A stretch of DNA of 64,000 nt from Massilia sp. BSC265 (GCF_000740675.1 NZ_JPXI01000029.1:525125-589124); one strand, 5' to 3'. Counted from the stretch's first letter, positions 43,598 to 54,386 are shown. Notes: generated from the letters alone by a model not told the origin. A program made the numbers and translations.

Positions 43598-44314
43598 ATG
43601 GAAGCCACACGCAGCCTGCGCCGCCGCGTCTACCTGATGCGACATGGCAGCGTCACCTATTTCGACGACAGCGGCAAGCCCTTCCTTCCCGAGACCGTGG
43701 CCCTGAACCCGGCCGGCCAGGCCCAGGCCGACGCCGCCGGCCGCGCTTTCGGCGAGGCCGGCGTGCGCTTCGACCGCGTAATCACGTCAGGCCTGCCGCG
43801 CACCGTCGAAACGGCGCGCCGGGTCCTCACCGCCAGCGGCCAGGACATCGAACCCGAGGTCTGGGCGGAACTGCACGAGATCCGCGGCGGACGCCTGTCC
43901 GCCATCCCGAAGGATGACCTGCGGCGCGCCTTCACCGGCGCCTTCGAGGGCGTGGTGGACGAGGATCAGCGCTTCCTCGGCGGCGAATCGGTCGGCGAGA
44001 TGATGGACCGCGTCCATCCCGCCATCGCTCGCCTGCGCGCCCGGCAGGACTGGGACACCGTGCTGCTGGTCCTGCACGGGGGCGTCAATTGCGCCATCCT
44101 CTCCTTGGCCTTGTGTGGCCCCGAGCGCGGGCAGCGCTTCTTCCTCGGCGGACTGGCGCAGGCGGCCGGCTGCATCAATGCGCTCGACGTGGGCGACGAC
44201 CCGCGCGATTGGGTAGTCCGCTTCGTCAACTTCGTGCCCGCTGGTCCGCTGCAGCCGGACGCGCGCACCACCACCATGGAGCAGCTGTTCGAACAATACC
44301 GCAAAGGCCGCTGA
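43598..44314 (+). CDS. Histidine phosphatase family protein
   Basis: 238 aa. Phosphoglycerate-mutase-like fold: catalytic RHG in YLMRHGSVTYF, TSGLPRTVETARR (second Arg), ELHEIRGG (Glu) and LVLHGGVN (second His, HGG instead of HGG/A). May act on sugar phosphates, SixA-type phosphohistidine or a cofactor; the substrate cannot be told. Transcribed away from mshE, before the phosphotransferase gene. Confidence 0.87.
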   Translation: MEATRSLRRRVYLMRHGSVTYFDDSGKPFLPETVALNPAGQAQADAAGRAFGEAGVRFDRVITSGLPRTVETARRVLTASGQDIEPEVWAELHEIRGGRLSAIPKDDLRRAFTGAFEGVVDEDQRFLGGESVGEMMDRVHPAIARLRARQDWDTVLLVLHGGVNCAILSLALCGPERGQRFFLGGLAQAAGCINALDVGDDPRDWVVRFVNFVPAGPLQPDARTTTMEQLFEQYRKGR

Positions 44315-44359
44315 CTGCATGTGCACGCAAAGAAATAGCACGCCCGTGCGCTTCAGCGC

Positions 44360-44365
44360 TAGAAT
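44360..44365 (+). promoter_or_regulatory. Candidate -10 of the phosphotransferase-ACAD pair
   Basis: TAGAAT 28 bp before the ATG at 44394; the ribosome site GGAGA follows. The -35 is not clear. Confidence 0.35.
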
Positions 44366-44393
44366 GCAGTACGAAAAAAACAATGGAGACGCG

Positions 44394-45458
44394 ATGTACG
44401 AAGAAATGATGGGCACCAAACCTGTGTCCGAACGCCAGCGCTTCGACGTCGACACCCTCGGCGCCTGGCTCGCGGAGAACGTCGAGGACTACCCCGGCGG
44501 TGCGCTGCAGGTGGAACAATTCAAGGGCGGCCAGTCCAACCCGACCTTCCGGCTCTCTGCGGGCGGCCGACGCTACGTGTTGCGCACCAAGCCGGGGCCG
44601 GCCGCCAAGCTGCTGCCCTCGGCACATGCGATCGACCGCGAATTCCGCGTGATGGGCGCGCTGCACGGCGCCGGCTTCCCGGTACCGCGCCAGTACGCCC
44701 TGTGCCTGGACGAAGCCATCATCGGCCGCGCTTTTTACGTGATGGAATGCGTCGAGGGCCGGGTGCTGTGGGACCAGTCGCTGCCGGGGATGACGCCGAG
44801 CGAGCGGGCCGCCATCTACGACGAGCAGAACCGCGTGATCGCGCAGCTGCACACGATCGACTATGCCAGCATCGGCCTCGGCGACTTCGGCAAGCCTGGC
44901 AACTACTTCGCGCGCCAGATCGAGCGCTGGACCAAGCAGTACCAGGCATCCGTTACCGAGCCGATCGAGGCGATGAACCGCCTGATCGAATGGCTGCCCC
45001 AGCACATCCCGCCCGGCGACGACACCGGCATCGTGCACGGCGACTACCGGCTGGACAACATGATCTTCCACCCGTCCGAACCGCGTATCCTGGCGGTGCT
45101 GGACTGGGAACTGTCCACCCTCGGCCACCCGCTGGCCGACTTCTCCTACCACTGCATGAGCTGGCACATCCCGCCGGGGCGCTTCCGCGGCATCGCCGGC
45201 CTCGACCTGGCGGCGCTGGGCATCCCGTCCATGGACGACTACGTGGCGCGCTACTGCGAACGCACCGGCAAGACGATCCGCGCCGAGGACTTCGATTTCT
45301 ACCTGGCCTACAACATGTTCCGCCTGGCCGGCATCATGCAGGGCATCATGAAGCGCTACGTGGACGGCACCGCGTCCAGCGCGCAGGCCCTCGAGAACGG
45401 CAAGGCGGCGCGCCCGATGGCCGAGATGGCGTGGCAGTTCGCCACCCGCAGCCGCTGA
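44394..45458 (+). CDS. Phosphotransferase family protein (ACAD10/11 N-domain-like)
   Basis: 354 aa. Aminoglycoside-phosphotransferase/choline-kinase fold: [12 protein letters not shown] (nucleotide loop), RTKPGP (Lys), catalytic [13 protein letters not shown] (Brenner motif) and metal-binding [18 protein letters not shown]. This group is fused to acyl-CoA dehydrogenase in animal ACAD10/11, and here lies 31 bp before one, so the two probably work together on 4-hydroxy acyl-CoA via phosphorylation. It is not an antibiotic resistance enzyme on this evidence. Confidence 0.9.
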   Translation: MYEEMMGTKPVSERQRFDVDTLGAWLAENVEDYPGGALQVEQFKGGQSNPTFRLSAGGRRYVLRTKPGPAAKLLPSAHAIDREFRVMGALHGAGFPVPRQYALCLDEAIIGRAFYVMECVEGRVLWDQSLPGMTPSERAAIYDEQNRVIAQLHTIDYASIGLGDFGKPGNYFARQIERWTKQYQASVTEPIEAMNRLIEWLPQHIPPGDDTGIVHGDYRLDNMIFHPSEPRILAVLDWELSTLGHPLADFSYHCMSWHIPPGRFRGIAGLDLAALGIPSMDDYVARYCERTGKTIRAEDFDFYLAYNMFRLAGIMQGIMKRYVDGTASSAQALENGKAARPMAEMAWQFATRSR

Positions 45459-45489
45459 TCAAACAAAGGGACAAGGAAAGGACAAACGC

Positions 45490-46716
<1,227 letters not shown>

Positions 46717-46718
46717 AG

Positions 46719-46751
46719 CGTAGGGTGGTCGGCTTCGCCGGCCACCCTACG
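46719..46751. repeat. REP-like palindrome between convergent genes
   Basis: Arms CGTAGGGTGG / CCACCCTACG around CGGC-TTC-GCCG, about 33 nt. It starts 2 bp after the ACAD stop and ends 5 bp before the MaoC stop. Likely acts as a bidirectional terminator; similar GTAGGGTGG elements are recalled from related genomes. Confidence 0.7.
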
Positions 46752-46756
46752 TCAAC

Positions 46757-47215
46757 TCAGGCATAGGCCCGCACCAGGAACTCGGCGACGCACACCGGCT
46801 TGACGCCCTGCCCCTCCGGCTCGACCGCCACGTTCCACGTCAACTGCACCCCACCCTCGATCGCATCGCAGGCCGCCAGCATCCACCTTCCCCGCACCCG
46901 GCTCCCGCCCGGCAGCGGCGCCGGAAACCTTACCCGGTTCAGCCCATAGTTCAGCCCCATGCGCATGCCCTCGATGACGAGTGCGCTCTCCAGCATCGCG
47001 GGCAGCAGCGACAGCGTCAGGAAGCCGTGCGCCACCGGTGCGCCGAAGGGGGACTCGCGCGCGCAGCGTTCTCGATCGACGTGGATCCATTGCCGGTCCT
47101 CGGTCGCCTCGGCAAAGGCGGCGATACGCTCCTGCCCCACCTCGAACCAGCCCGAGAGGGCAACTTCGCTCCCCACCAGTCGCGGCAGCTCGGCAAGCGC
47201 AATCGTCCTAGGCAT
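46757..47215 (-). CDS. MaoC-like hotdog dehydratase
   Basis: 152 aa. MaoC/R-hydratase signature: [13 protein letters not shown] and [14 protein letters not shown] (Asp/His catalytic dyad region with AHG). Likely hydrates or dehydrates enoyl-CoA. It overlaps the second MaoC gene by 8 bp, so they may form a heteromeric pair. Last gene of the minus-strand acyl-CoA cluster. Confidence 0.87.
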   Translation of the reverse strand: MPRTIALAELPRLVGSEVALSGWFEVGQERIAAFAEATEDRQWIHVDRERCARESPFGAPVAHGFLTLSLLPAMLESALVIEGMRMGLNYGLNRVRFPAPLPGGSRVRGRWMLAACDAIEGGVQLTWNVAVEPEGQGVKPVCVAEFLVRAYA

Positions 47216-47675
47216 CGTCCCCTCCAGCGGGACGGCGCCCGAACATGCCCATGCCGTCGATGGTGCAGATCTCTTCGCCATGCTGGTTGGTCGCGGTCCA
47301 CCTGGACCAGACCACCCCGCGGTCCGGCTTCGAGTTCGATGCCTTGACCTGGGTGGTGAGATAGCGCACCTTGAGCGTATCGCCCGCACGCAGCGGGCGC
47401 AGCCAGCGCACCCGGTCCAGGCCGGGCGAGCCCATGCTCGAGGCCGAGCACATCAGGCCGTCGACCACCATCCGCATCATCAGGCTGCAGGTATGCCAGC
47501 CGCTGGCGATCACGCCCCCGTAGATCGACGCGCCAGCCGCTTCGCGGTCGACGTGGAAGGGCTGCGGATCGAACTGCCGGGCGAAGGCGATGATCTCCTC
47601 CTCGCTCACGGTGCGCTCGCCGAGTTCGATCTCCTGGCCGGGATGGAAATCTTCGAAATACCATCGACGGATCAT
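47208..47675 (-). CDS. MaoC-family hotdog protein
   Basis: 155 aa from ATG 47675 (AGGAG upstream). [17 protein letters not shown] and [13 protein letters not shown]: the hydratase loop is kept, but AHG is replaced by ASG, so it may be a non-catalytic partner or an altered enzyme. Begins [15 protein letters not shown], a common MaoC start. 10 bp after the ACAD gene upstream. Confidence 0.85.
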   Translation of the reverse strand: MIRRWYFEDFHPGQEIELGERTVSEEEIIAFARQFDPQPFHVDREAAGASIYGGVIASGWHTCSLMMRMVVDGLMCSASSMGSPGLDRVRWLRPLRAGDTLKVRYLTTQVKASNSKPDRGVVWSRWTATNQHGEEICTIDGMGMFGRRPAGGDDA

Positions 47676-47685
47676 CGCCTGCTCC

Positions 47686-48825
47686 TTACGCGGCTTGCTG
47701 GAAGCCCGGCTGCGCGACGAAGCGCGCCAGGTGGTGGTCACGGTCGCCGAGGGTGAGCTCGATCATCGACAGGCGCTTGAAGTAATGCGCGGCGGCCAGC
47801 TCGTCGGTCACTCCCATGCCGCCGTGCAGCTGCACCGCCTGCTGGCCGATGAAGCGGGACGCCTGGCCGACGCGGTACTTGGCGGCCGACACCACGCGGC
47901 GGCGCTCGCCGGCATCAAGACCGTCGAGCGTGACGGCCGCCAGCAGGGCCATCGAGCGCGCCTGTTCCAGGTGGATGACCATGTCGGCCATGCGATGCTG
48001 CAGTGCCTGGAACTTGCCGATCGGGGCGCCGAACTGCTGGCGCGTCTTGAGGTAGTCGAGCGTGGCCTCGAACAGCGCTTCCATCGCACCGAGCGCCTCG
48101 GCGCACAGCAGGCCCGCGCCGTAGTCCGCCGCCGCTTCCAGGATGTCCCAGCCAGCCCCCGGGGTGCCGATCACGGCGTGCGGCGCCAGCTGCACGCCGT
48201 CCAGGCGCAGGTGCGCGGCGCGCAAGCCGTCAAGGGTACGATAGCCGGTCAACTGCACTCCCGGGGCATCTGCCGGCACCGCGAACAGGGTGATGCCGGC
48301 TTGGTCGCGCTGGCCGCCGCTGCTCCGCGCCGGGACCACCAGCACGCCCGCCCCGGCACCATGCACGATTGCTGTCTTCTCGCCGTCCAGGCGCCAGCCG
48401 CCGGCGTTGCCTTCCGCACGCGTCGCGATGTCGTGCAGGTCGTGACGCGCCTGCCGCTCGCCGAGCGCACAAGCCAGCTTCAGCCTGCCTTCGGCCACCT
48501 GTTCCAGCAAGTGGCCGTGCGCGCCGCCCAGCTTGAGGAACCGGGCGCCCAGCACGGTGGCGAAATACGGTTCCACCACCAGGCCTCGGCCAAGCTCGCG
48601 CATCACGACGAAGAGGTCGACTGCGGTGCCGTCGAAGCCGCCCTGCTCTTCCGGCACCGGCAGCGCCGTCATGCCCAGTTCGACGAGCCTGGCCCATGCG
48701 GCGTCCGATGTCCCCTGGTTTGATGCGACGATGGCGCGGCGCTGCTCGAAGCCGTAGTCGCGGCCGATCCAGCGCTTGAGCGCATCGGCGAACTGGAGCT
48801 GCTCCGGGTTGAAGTCGAAGTTCAT
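47686..48825 (-). CDS. Acyl-CoA dehydrogenase, PimD-like small subunit
   Basis: 379 aa. A shortened ACAD with LQLHGG-type C-terminus ([23 protein letters not shown]) and [22 protein letters not shown]. The usual FAD-binding Thr/Ser segment is less conserved. Together with the next gene upstream it resembles the paired PimC/PimD pimeloyl-CoA dehydrogenase subunits. The ribosome site GGAG lies before ATG 48825, 9 bp after the partner. Confidence 0.88.
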   Translation of the reverse strand: MNFDFNPEQLQFADALKRWIGRDYGFEQRRAIVASNQGTSDAAWARLVELGMTALPVPEEQGGFDGTAVDLFVVMRELGRGLVVEPYFATVLGARFLKLGGAHGHLLEQVAEGRLKLACALGERQARHDLHDIATRAEGNAGGWRLDGEKTAIVHGAGAGVLVVPARSSGGQRDQAGITLFAVPADAPGVQLTGYRTLDGLRAAHLRLDGVQLAPHAVIGTPGAGWDILEAAADYGAGLLCAEALGAMEALFEATLDYLKTRQQFGAPIGKFQALQHRMADMVIHLEQARSMALLAAVTLDGLDAGERRRVVSAAKYRVGQASRFIGQQAVQLHGGMGVTDELAAAHYFKRLSMIELTLGDRDHHLARFVAQPGFQQAA

Positions 48826-48834
48826 GGTTTCTCC

Positions 48835-50037
48835 TTACAGCCCCAGGATCATCTGGGAGATGATATTGCGCTGGATCTCGTTCGAACCTCCGTAGATGGA
48901 GGTCTTGCGGTAGTTGAAGTAATAGGACGCCAGCGGCGCGGCATCGTCGTCGCCGGCGACGCTGTGTTCATGTTCGCCCTCCAGGTAGGCCGGATCGAAA
49001 GGCAGGGCCATGGGACCAGCCGCTTCCAGCATCAGTTCCGTAAGCGCCTGCTGGATGTCGGTGCCGCGCACCTTCAGCACCGAGGCTTCGGGGCCGGGAG
49101 CCTTGCTGGCCTTGGCCAGCACCCGCAGCACCGTCATCTCGAGCGCCATCAGTTCGATCTCCAGGTCGGCAACCCTGGCGGCGAACAGCGGGTCCTCGAG
49201 CAGCGGGCGGCCGTTCTTCTGCTCGCGCCGCGCGAGGCGCTTGAGAAAGGCCAGTTCGCGCTTGCTGCGGCCGACCGCCGCGATGCCGGTGCGCTCGTGG
49301 CCCAGCAGGTACTTGGCATAGGTCCAGCCGCGGTTTTCCTCGCCGACCAGGTTGGCGGCAGGCACCCGGACATTGTCGAAGAAGACTTCGTTCACCTCGT
49401 GGTCTTCATCGAGCATGATGATCGGCCGCACCGTGACGCCCGGCGAATGCATGTCGATCAGGAGGAAGGAAATGCCCTCCTGCTTGCGCACGGAAGGATC
49501 GGTGCGGACCAGGCAGAAGATCATGTCCGCGTGCTGGGCCAGGGTGGTCCAGGTCTTCTGTCCGTTGACGATGTAGTGCTCGCCCTCGTCATCCACGCCG
49601 CGCACGGCCGTGGTCTTGAGCGAAGCAAGGTCGGAACCGGCGCCCGGCTCGGAGTAACCCTGGCACCACCAGTCCTCGCAGGACAGGATGCGCGGGAGGA
49701 AATACTCCTTTTGCTGCTGGCTGCCGAAGGCCATGATGACGGGAGCCACCATGTCGATCCCAAAGGGCATCACGCGAGGCGTCCCGGCGCGGGCGCACTC
49801 CTCCTCGAAGAGATGGCGCTGCACGGGTGTCCAGCCCGGTCCGCCGAATTCGACGGGCCAGCCCGGCGCCACCCAGCCCTGCCTGGCCAGGATCTTGTGC
49901 CAGCGGACGAAATCGTCCTTGCTCAGCCGCAAGTGCTTGAGCACCTTGGCCTGCAGGTCTTTCGGCAAATGGGAATCGAGGAAGGCGCGGACCTGGTCGC
50001 GAAAGGCCAGGTCCTCGTCCGAGTAGTGCAGGTCCAT
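48835..50037 (-). CDS. Acyl-CoA dehydrogenase, PimC-like large subunit
   Basis: 400 aa. ACAD with QGYSEPGAGSDLASLKTTA (FAD contacts), NGQKTWTTLAQHAD, LGHERTGIAAVGRSKREL and the C-terminus YGGSNEIQRNIISQMILGL. First gene of the minus-strand acyl-CoA operon (ACAD-ACAD-MaoC-MaoC). Substrate probably a medium-chain or dicarboxylic acyl-CoA, by analogy only. Confidence 0.92.
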   Translation of the reverse strand: MDLHYSDEDLAFRDQVRAFLDSHLPKDLQAKVLKHLRLSKDDFVRWHKILARQGWVAPGWPVEFGGPGWTPVQRHLFEEECARAGTPRVMPFGIDMVAPVIMAFGSQQQKEYFLPRILSCEDWWCQGYSEPGAGSDLASLKTTAVRGVDDEGEHYIVNGQKTWTTLAQHADMIFCLVRTDPSVRKQEGISFLLIDMHSPGVTVRPIIMLDEDHEVNEVFFDNVRVPAANLVGEENRGWTYAKYLLGHERTGIAAVGRSKRELAFLKRLARREQKNGRPLLEDPLFAARVADLEIELMALEMTVLRVLAKASKAPGPEASVLKVRGTDIQQALTELMLEAAGPMALPFDPAYLEGEHEHSVAGDDDAAPLASYYFNYRKTSIYGGSNEIQRNIISQMILGL

Positions 50038-50137
50038 GTCGTCTCCTTGTTGTTCATCGCCCGGTCGCCTGAAAAAGCACGGTCGTTCACAAGGATTGTA
50101 CCCGACAAATTTGTTGCCTGGTTGAGTACGTAGATCG

Positions 50138-50162
50138 ATGCAGGGTGGAAGCCACCCCGCAT
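50138..50162. repeat. GGGTGG/CCACCC hairpin after the PEP-CTERM gene
   Basis: ATGC-A-GGGTGG-AAG-CCACCC-C-GCAT, 6 bp past the PEP-CTERM stop. Similar core to the 46719 palindrome, though shorter. Candidate terminator without a T run. Confidence 0.5.
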
Positions 50163-50168
50163 GCCGGA

Positions 50169-50972
50169 TCAGTGCCTGCGGCGGCGCGACAGCGCGCCCG
50201 CACCTACCATGCCCAGCAGCATCAGCGCGATGCTCGAAGGCTCCGGAACCTCGGCCGCCGGGCCTTCCTGGTTGCCGATGTTGCCGAGACCATTGCCGTT
50301 ACCGTTGCCGATCCCATTGCCATTGCCGTTGAGGGCGCCATTGCCAATGCCGTTACCGTTCCCGTTGCCATTGGACGAGCCGTTGCCGTCGCCGTTGCCG
50401 TTGCCGTTGCCGTCGCCGTTGCCGTTGCCGTTGCCGGAAATCGGGGCCGGCATGCTGGTGTTCGGGTTGCTGACTTGACCGCCGGTCGCGCCCTGGGCCG
50501 GCGAGTTACCGCTCGTCGTACCCCCGGTCGACGGGGCGGTGTTGTTGCCGCCACCCGTCAAGCCCGGCGCCGTGGCCTTGCCATCCGAGATGATCGCACC
50601 GTCGGCCGAGCCGACCACCGACTTGCCGAGACCGGCGCTTGCCGCCAGGATGCCGTATCCGGATGCCAGCAGGTAGTTGGCCTCGATACCACGCTGGAAG
50701 AAGAGTTTGGTCTGGCCGTCGACCTGTTGCACACTGCTTGCCACTTTGCCGTACAAGATGTCGGAGAGACTCGCGTTGGCGCCATGGGCTACGCCGGCGA
50801 CCAGGCTCACGTTACCTTTCAGGACGCCGGAGCCGAGGACGTCGGTACCGTTGCCGGTGGTCCAGGCGTTGACGACGTTCGTCGACTGGGCAGCCGAGGT
50901 GGGGATGGTGTCGGCGTGGGCAGAAGCTGCGCCGGCGATGAGACTTGCAATGACAAGGCGGCGAATTAGCAT
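50169..50972 (-). CDS. PEP-CTERM sorting-domain protein with Gly-Asn repeats
   Basis: 267 aa. N-terminal signal peptide ([17 protein letters not shown]). A globular part of about 120 residues, a Gly/Asn/Ser linker, and about 55 residues of alternating Gly-Asn ([12 protein letters not shown]). The C-terminal PEP-CTERM tag is [20 protein letters not shown] followed by SRRRRH. Such tags are cut and sorted by exosortase in EPS-producing bacteria; no exosortase gene is in the window. The protein is likely exposed in the extracellular matrix. Confidence 0.9.
   Translation of the reverse strand: MLIRRLVIASLIAGAASAHADTIPTSAAQSTNVVNAWTTGNGTDVLGSGVLKGNVSLVAGVAHGANASLSDILYGKVASSVQQVDGQTKLFFQRGIEANYLLASGYGILAASAGLGKSVVGSADGAIISDGKATAPGLTGGGNNTAPSTGGTTSGNSPAQGATGGQVSNPNTSMPAPISGNGNGNGDGNGNGNGDGNGSSNGNGNGNGIGNGALNGNGNGIGNGNGNGLGNIGNQEGPAAEVPEPSSIALMLLGMVGAGALSRRRRH
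50280..50445. repeat. Degenerate CCGTTG hexanucleotide array coding Gly-Asn repeats
   Basis: Many in-frame CCGTTG/CCATTG/CCGTCG hexamers within the PEP-CTERM gene. Because the period is six, slippage adds or removes Gly-Asn pairs without a frameshift. Confidence 0.85.
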
Positions 50973-51248
50973 AACGATAACTCCTTAGTTGACGTTCAAT
51001 TGTTGTTATTACAACCGTAGAGTTATCCTACCATAGCTAAAATAAAAGCAACTTTTTGGCGCAGCTCAACAGTGCGCGGGGTATCTCCTCCAGAAAAGCG
51101 CCTGGAATTCCGTAGGAGTCCACCCAAGCAAAGTGTCTCACAGGAATTTATAAACAAATGACAGCAAGCAATGTTGCTTTCGAAACATCGCATCGATATC
51201 TCCAGGATTGCCAATATTGCAACGCGACACACCTCCTGGGCAGGAAGG
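50973..51248 (-). promoter_or_regulatory. AT-richer upstream region of the PEP-CTERM gene
   Basis: No gene is seen in this stretch. It holds AATTCCGTAGG at 51106-51116 (shared with the mshE promoter region), a second GTAGGA on the minus strand near 51027-51032, and a palindrome AAGCAATGTTGCTT at 51166-51179. Lower GC than its surroundings. A sigma-54 box was looked for and not convincingly found. Confidence 0.45.
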
Positions 51249-51281
51249 AAAAAGGCCGGGCCTTGCAAGCAAGGCCCGGCC
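51249..51281 (-). terminator. Rho-independent terminator of prc
   Basis: Perfect 13-bp stem GGCCGGGCCTTGC / GCAAGGCCCGGCC with a 2-base centre, followed on the minus strand by TTTTTCC; 38 bp past the prc stop. Confidence 0.93.
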
Positions 51282-51318
51282 ATGTCACCGGTTCCCGTGG
51301 CGTACAGCGCGCCAGGCG

Positions 51319-53637
51319 TCAGTTGCCGTTACGGGGCAGCGCCATGTAGGGCATGGCGCGCGAGGCCAGGCGCGCATCGGTCCGCAGCATGCCCACTTCG
51401 TCGGCCAGGATATGGGCGGCTTCCTGCAACAGGATGTCCTTGGCATCCTTGGCCGCCTTCTCGGCCGCCAGTTCCGCCTGCAGGTCGCGCTCGTCGTACT
51501 GCAATCCGTCGTCGTGGCGTGGGGCGCCGCGTACCGCAGTCACCGCCTTGGCCGGCTTGGTGGGCTCCGGCACCTTGCCGCGCGCCTCCTTGCCTGCCGG
51601 GCTTGTTGCCGGCTCGTCGCTGTTGGTGCCGCTAGCCCCGGCCAGGCGTGCTTCGCGCAGCTTGGCGCGGGCATCCTGGGCGTCGCGTTCCTTGCGGCGT
51701 ACCGCCTCGTTCAGGGAGATCGAGTTCTCCTTGCGGATCTTCAGCACCTCGGCGATGTCTTCCTGCAGGAACTGGAACTCCTTGTCCTTCGCGATACGGG
51801 CCTCATGGCGCTTCTGCAGCGGGCCGATCAGCTCCTTGAGGTCGCCCGCAGCCGAGTAGCTGGCCGGCTTGATGGCCACCCAGGGCAGCGCATTGGCGTA
51901 GGACGACTCGCCGAAGCTCTCCAGGTCGGACAGCACCGGCAGCTTGATGTCCGGGGTCACGCCACGCAGCTGGGTCGTGCCGCCATTAATGCGGAAGAAC
52001 TGCGCGATGGTCATCTTCAGCTCGCCGTAGCGCACCTTCTCTGCCGGCGAGAAGCGGTCCAGGTTGATCAGGGTCTGCACGGTGCCCTTGCCGAAGCTCG
52101 GTTCCCCGATGACCAGGCCGCGGCCGTAGTCCTGGACGGCGGCGGCAAAGATCTCCGACGCCGACGCCGAGCCGCGGTTGATCAGGACGCCCATCGGGCC
52201 GTCCCAGGCCAGGCCCGGCTGCAGGTCGGATTCGACCTCGATGCGGCCTTGCGCGTCGCGCTGCTGGACCACCGGGCCCTTGTCGATGAACAGGCCGGTC
52301 AGTTCGATCGCCTCGGTCAGCGAGCCGCCGCCGTTGTTGCGCAGGTCGATCAGGACGTTGTCGACCTTCTCCTTCTTGAGCTCGCCAAGGATGCGGGCGA
52401 CGTCGCGGGTGGCGCTGCGGTAGTCCTTGTCGCCACGGCGGCGCGCCTCGAAGTCGAGGTAGAAGGTCGGCAGCGAGATCACGCCGATGCGGCGCTTGAA
52501 GGCCCCGTCCTTGACCTCGATGATCGATTTCTTCGCGGCCTGCTCTTCCATGCTGATCTTCTTGCGCACCATCGAGACGGTGACGTGCTTGGCGTCCGGG
52601 CCGGCGTCGCCAGGCAGCACGTCGAGACGCACCGTGGTGCCCTTCTCGCCGCGCACCAGCTGCACCACGTCGTCGATGCGCCATCCGAGCACGTCCGTGA
52701 ACGGGCCGTTGCCCTGGGCCACGCCGACGATACGGTCACCCACCTTCAGCTTGCCCGACAGCGCGGCCGGGCTGCCCGGGACGATTTCGCGGATGACGGT
52801 GTACTCGTCGCGCGACTGCAGCACGGCGCCGATACCTTCCAGCGACAGGCGCATGGCGATGTCGAAGTTGTCGGCCGAGCGCGGGCCAAGGTAATTGGTG
52901 TGCGGCTCGATCGCAGTGGCATACGCGTTCATGAACATCTGGAACACGTCTTCGTTGTTCAGCTTGCGGATGCGCGAGATGTAGTTCTCGTAACGCTTGT
53001 CGAGCGTCTCGCGGATGGCTTTTTCTTCCTTGCCGGCGAGCTTCAGGCGCAACCAGTCATTCTTGACGCGCTTGCGCCAGAGTTCGCGGACCTCGTCCTC
53101 GTTCTTGGCCCAGGGCGACTTTTCGCGATCGAGCTCGATCGATTCGTCGAGGGTGAAGTCCGGACGGGTCTTGAGCAGCTGGCGCGCGTAGTTCATGCGC
53201 TCGGTAAAGCGCTGCTGGTACAGGTTGTAGATGGCGAACGGCCCGCTCAGGTCCTCGTTGTTGATGGCATCGTCCATCCTGGTGCGCAAGGACGCGAACC
53301 CGTCGATGTCGGACTGGACGAAATACAGCTTCTCGCTGTCGAGCCCCTCGAAGTACTTATCGAAGATCTTCACCGACATTGCGTCGTCGAGCGGCACCGC
53401 CTTGTAGTGGTAGCGGCCGAGCACGCGCGACGCCCACAGCGCCGCCTGGGTCTGCTCGGCGAGCGGTTTCATCTGCAGCGTGGCGGCGGCCGCATTTGCC
53501 CCCACCGCAGCGCCCGCCCCCGCAGCCTTGGCCGGTGCGACGGCGGCGACCGCGCTGACTTTCTCCGGCTGGGCAGTCACCACATGGGCGGACATCGCAA
53601 AGGCCATCGCGGCCATGAACAGGTGGTGCTTCTTCAT
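51319..53637 (-). CDS. prc: Tail-specific protease Prc (S41 C-terminal processing peptidase)
   Basis: 772 aa from ATG 53637 (GGAGA upstream). Signal peptide (MKKHHLFMAAMAFAMSAHVVTA). The Prc N-terminal helical domain (about 65-245) comes first, then a PDZ domain (SLEGIGAVLQSRDEYTVIREIVPGSPAALSGKLKVGDRIVGV). The S41 catalytic core has GSASASEI, where Ser492 should be the nucleophile, and Lys517 in GEPSFGKGTVQ, 25 residues apart as in E. coli Prc. A C-terminal DUF3340-like helical region is rich in Lys/Arg/Glu. Degrades tagged periplasmic proteins and processes peptidoglycan enzymes. Confidence 0.95.
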   Translation of the reverse strand: MKKHHLFMAAMAFAMSAHVVTAQPEKVSAVAAVAPAKAAGAGAAVGANAAAATLQMKPLAEQTQAALWASRVLGRYHYKAVPLDDAMSVKIFDKYFEGLDSEKLYFVQSDIDGFASLRTRMDDAINNEDLSGPFAIYNLYQQRFTERMNYARQLLKTRPDFTLDESIELDREKSPWAKNEDEVRELWRKRVKNDWLRLKLAGKEEKAIRETLDKRYENYISRIRKLNNEDVFQMFMNAYATAIEPHTNYLGPRSADNFDIAMRLSLEGIGAVLQSRDEYTVIREIVPGSPAALSGKLKVGDRIVGVAQGNGPFTDVLGWRIDDVVQLVRGEKGTTVRLDVLPGDAGPDAKHVTVSMVRKKISMEEQAAKKSIIEVKDGAFKRRIGVISLPTFYLDFEARRRGDKDYRSATRDVARILGELKKEKVDNVLIDLRNNGGGSLTEAIELTGLFIDKGPVVQQRDAQGRIEVESDLQPGLAWDGPMGVLINRGSASASEIFAAAVQDYGRGLVIGEPSFGKGTVQTLINLDRFSPAEKVRYGELKMTIAQFFRINGGTTQLRGVTPDIKLPVLSDLESFGESSYANALPWVAIKPASYSAAGDLKELIGPLQKRHEARIAKDKEFQFLQEDIAEVLKIRKENSISLNEAVRRKERDAQDARAKLREARLAGASGTNSDEPATSPAGKEARGKVPEPTKPAKAVTAVRGAPRHDDGLQYDERDLQAELAAEKAAKDAKDILLQEAAHILADEVGMLRTDARLASRAMPYMALPRNGN

Positions 53638-53818
53638 TCGTCGTCTCTCCGAAACGAAATTACTTGCCTCGGCGCGACCGGCGATCGTTGCAATCAAGCA
53701 GGCCGGTCAATACGCCCTTTGTGGGCCATTCTACAGGAAGCCGGAGGAAGGCAGAGCCGGCATCCTCCTATTTTCGCCTGAGCGCAGTGCTGGATTAAGG
53801 CTGGCATAAGCCAGGCAT

Positions 53819-54340
53819 TCATCCTTTGACAAGCTGGAGCAATTCAGCGCGGTATATCGTGACGACGCCGCCAAACAGCAAGAGCGGAATCCACGGCCAG
53901 GAACGCGCCGCCAGCCGCCAGTCCACCGGCGAGGGCCAGAAGGACAGGAACTGCGGGGCCAGGAAAAAAGCGAGCGCCAGGTCGAGCGGCTCGAACACGA
54001 GGCCGTGCCGGGTGCGCCACCAGGCCACCGCGAACGGCAGGCCCAGGACCAGCAGCGGCGCCAGGGCGCTCGGCGCCGCGTTGTACCAACGCAGGTTGGC
54101 AAAGGTAACGGAGCCGAGCTCCCAGTTGTGTCCCTTGCCTGGCTTCTTGATGCGTTTCGGAATGACGCTCAGCCCGATCGGCTCGGCATTGGTGAGCAGG
54201 CCGACGGAAAAATGCGCGAGCTCGTGGCACAGGGTGCCGGCGGCGGTAAACACGAAGAAAAAGGGATGCGCGCCCGAAGCGATCCACAGCAGCAGCGCGA
54301 GCGCGCCCGAGGGCAGCAGGTACAGCAGGATGTCGCTCAT
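53819..54340 (-). CDS. Membrane protein with HExxH motif (putative metalloprotease-like)
   Basis: 173 aa. Hydrophobic segments at about 4-21, 26-46, 90-110 and 140-165. The second contains CHELAHFSVG with HExxH at His39-His43, as in site-2-type (M50) membrane zinc proteases. I see no clear second metal motif (an LDG-type Asp), so it may be a short relative of unknown activity. No family name recognised. Between tdk and prc on the same strand, gap of 181 bp to prc. Confidence 0.65.
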   Translation of the reverse strand: MSDILLYLLPSGALALLLWIASGAHPFFFVFTAAGTLCHELAHFSVGLLTNAEPIGLSVIPKRIKKPGKGHNWELGSVTFANLRWYNAAPSALAPLLVLGLPFAVAWWRTRHGLVFEPLDLALAFFLAPQFLSFWPSPVDWRLAARSWPWIPLLLFGGVVTIYRAELLQLVKG

Positions 54341-54386
54341 ACGGATGCGGTGGACGGCAGGCAGGCCCTGCGATCCGCCGGGGCCA

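Noticed and set aside
43445..43600. Sigma-54 promoter before mshE
   Set aside because: TGGCATAAAATATTCGC has GG and GC, but 12 rather than 10 bases apart.
44394..45458. Aminoglycoside resistance kinase
   Set aside because: Context with an acyl-CoA dehydrogenase and ACAD10/11-type motifs points to acyl-CoA metabolism.
50280..50445. CRISPR-like or regulatory repeat
   Set aside because: The hexamer array is in frame with Gly-Asn codons of a gene with signal peptide and PEP-CTERM tag.
50973..51180. Sigma-54 promoter before the PEP-CTERM gene
   Set aside because: GCCAAAAAGTTGCT and similar strings lack the GG of the -24 element at the right spacing.
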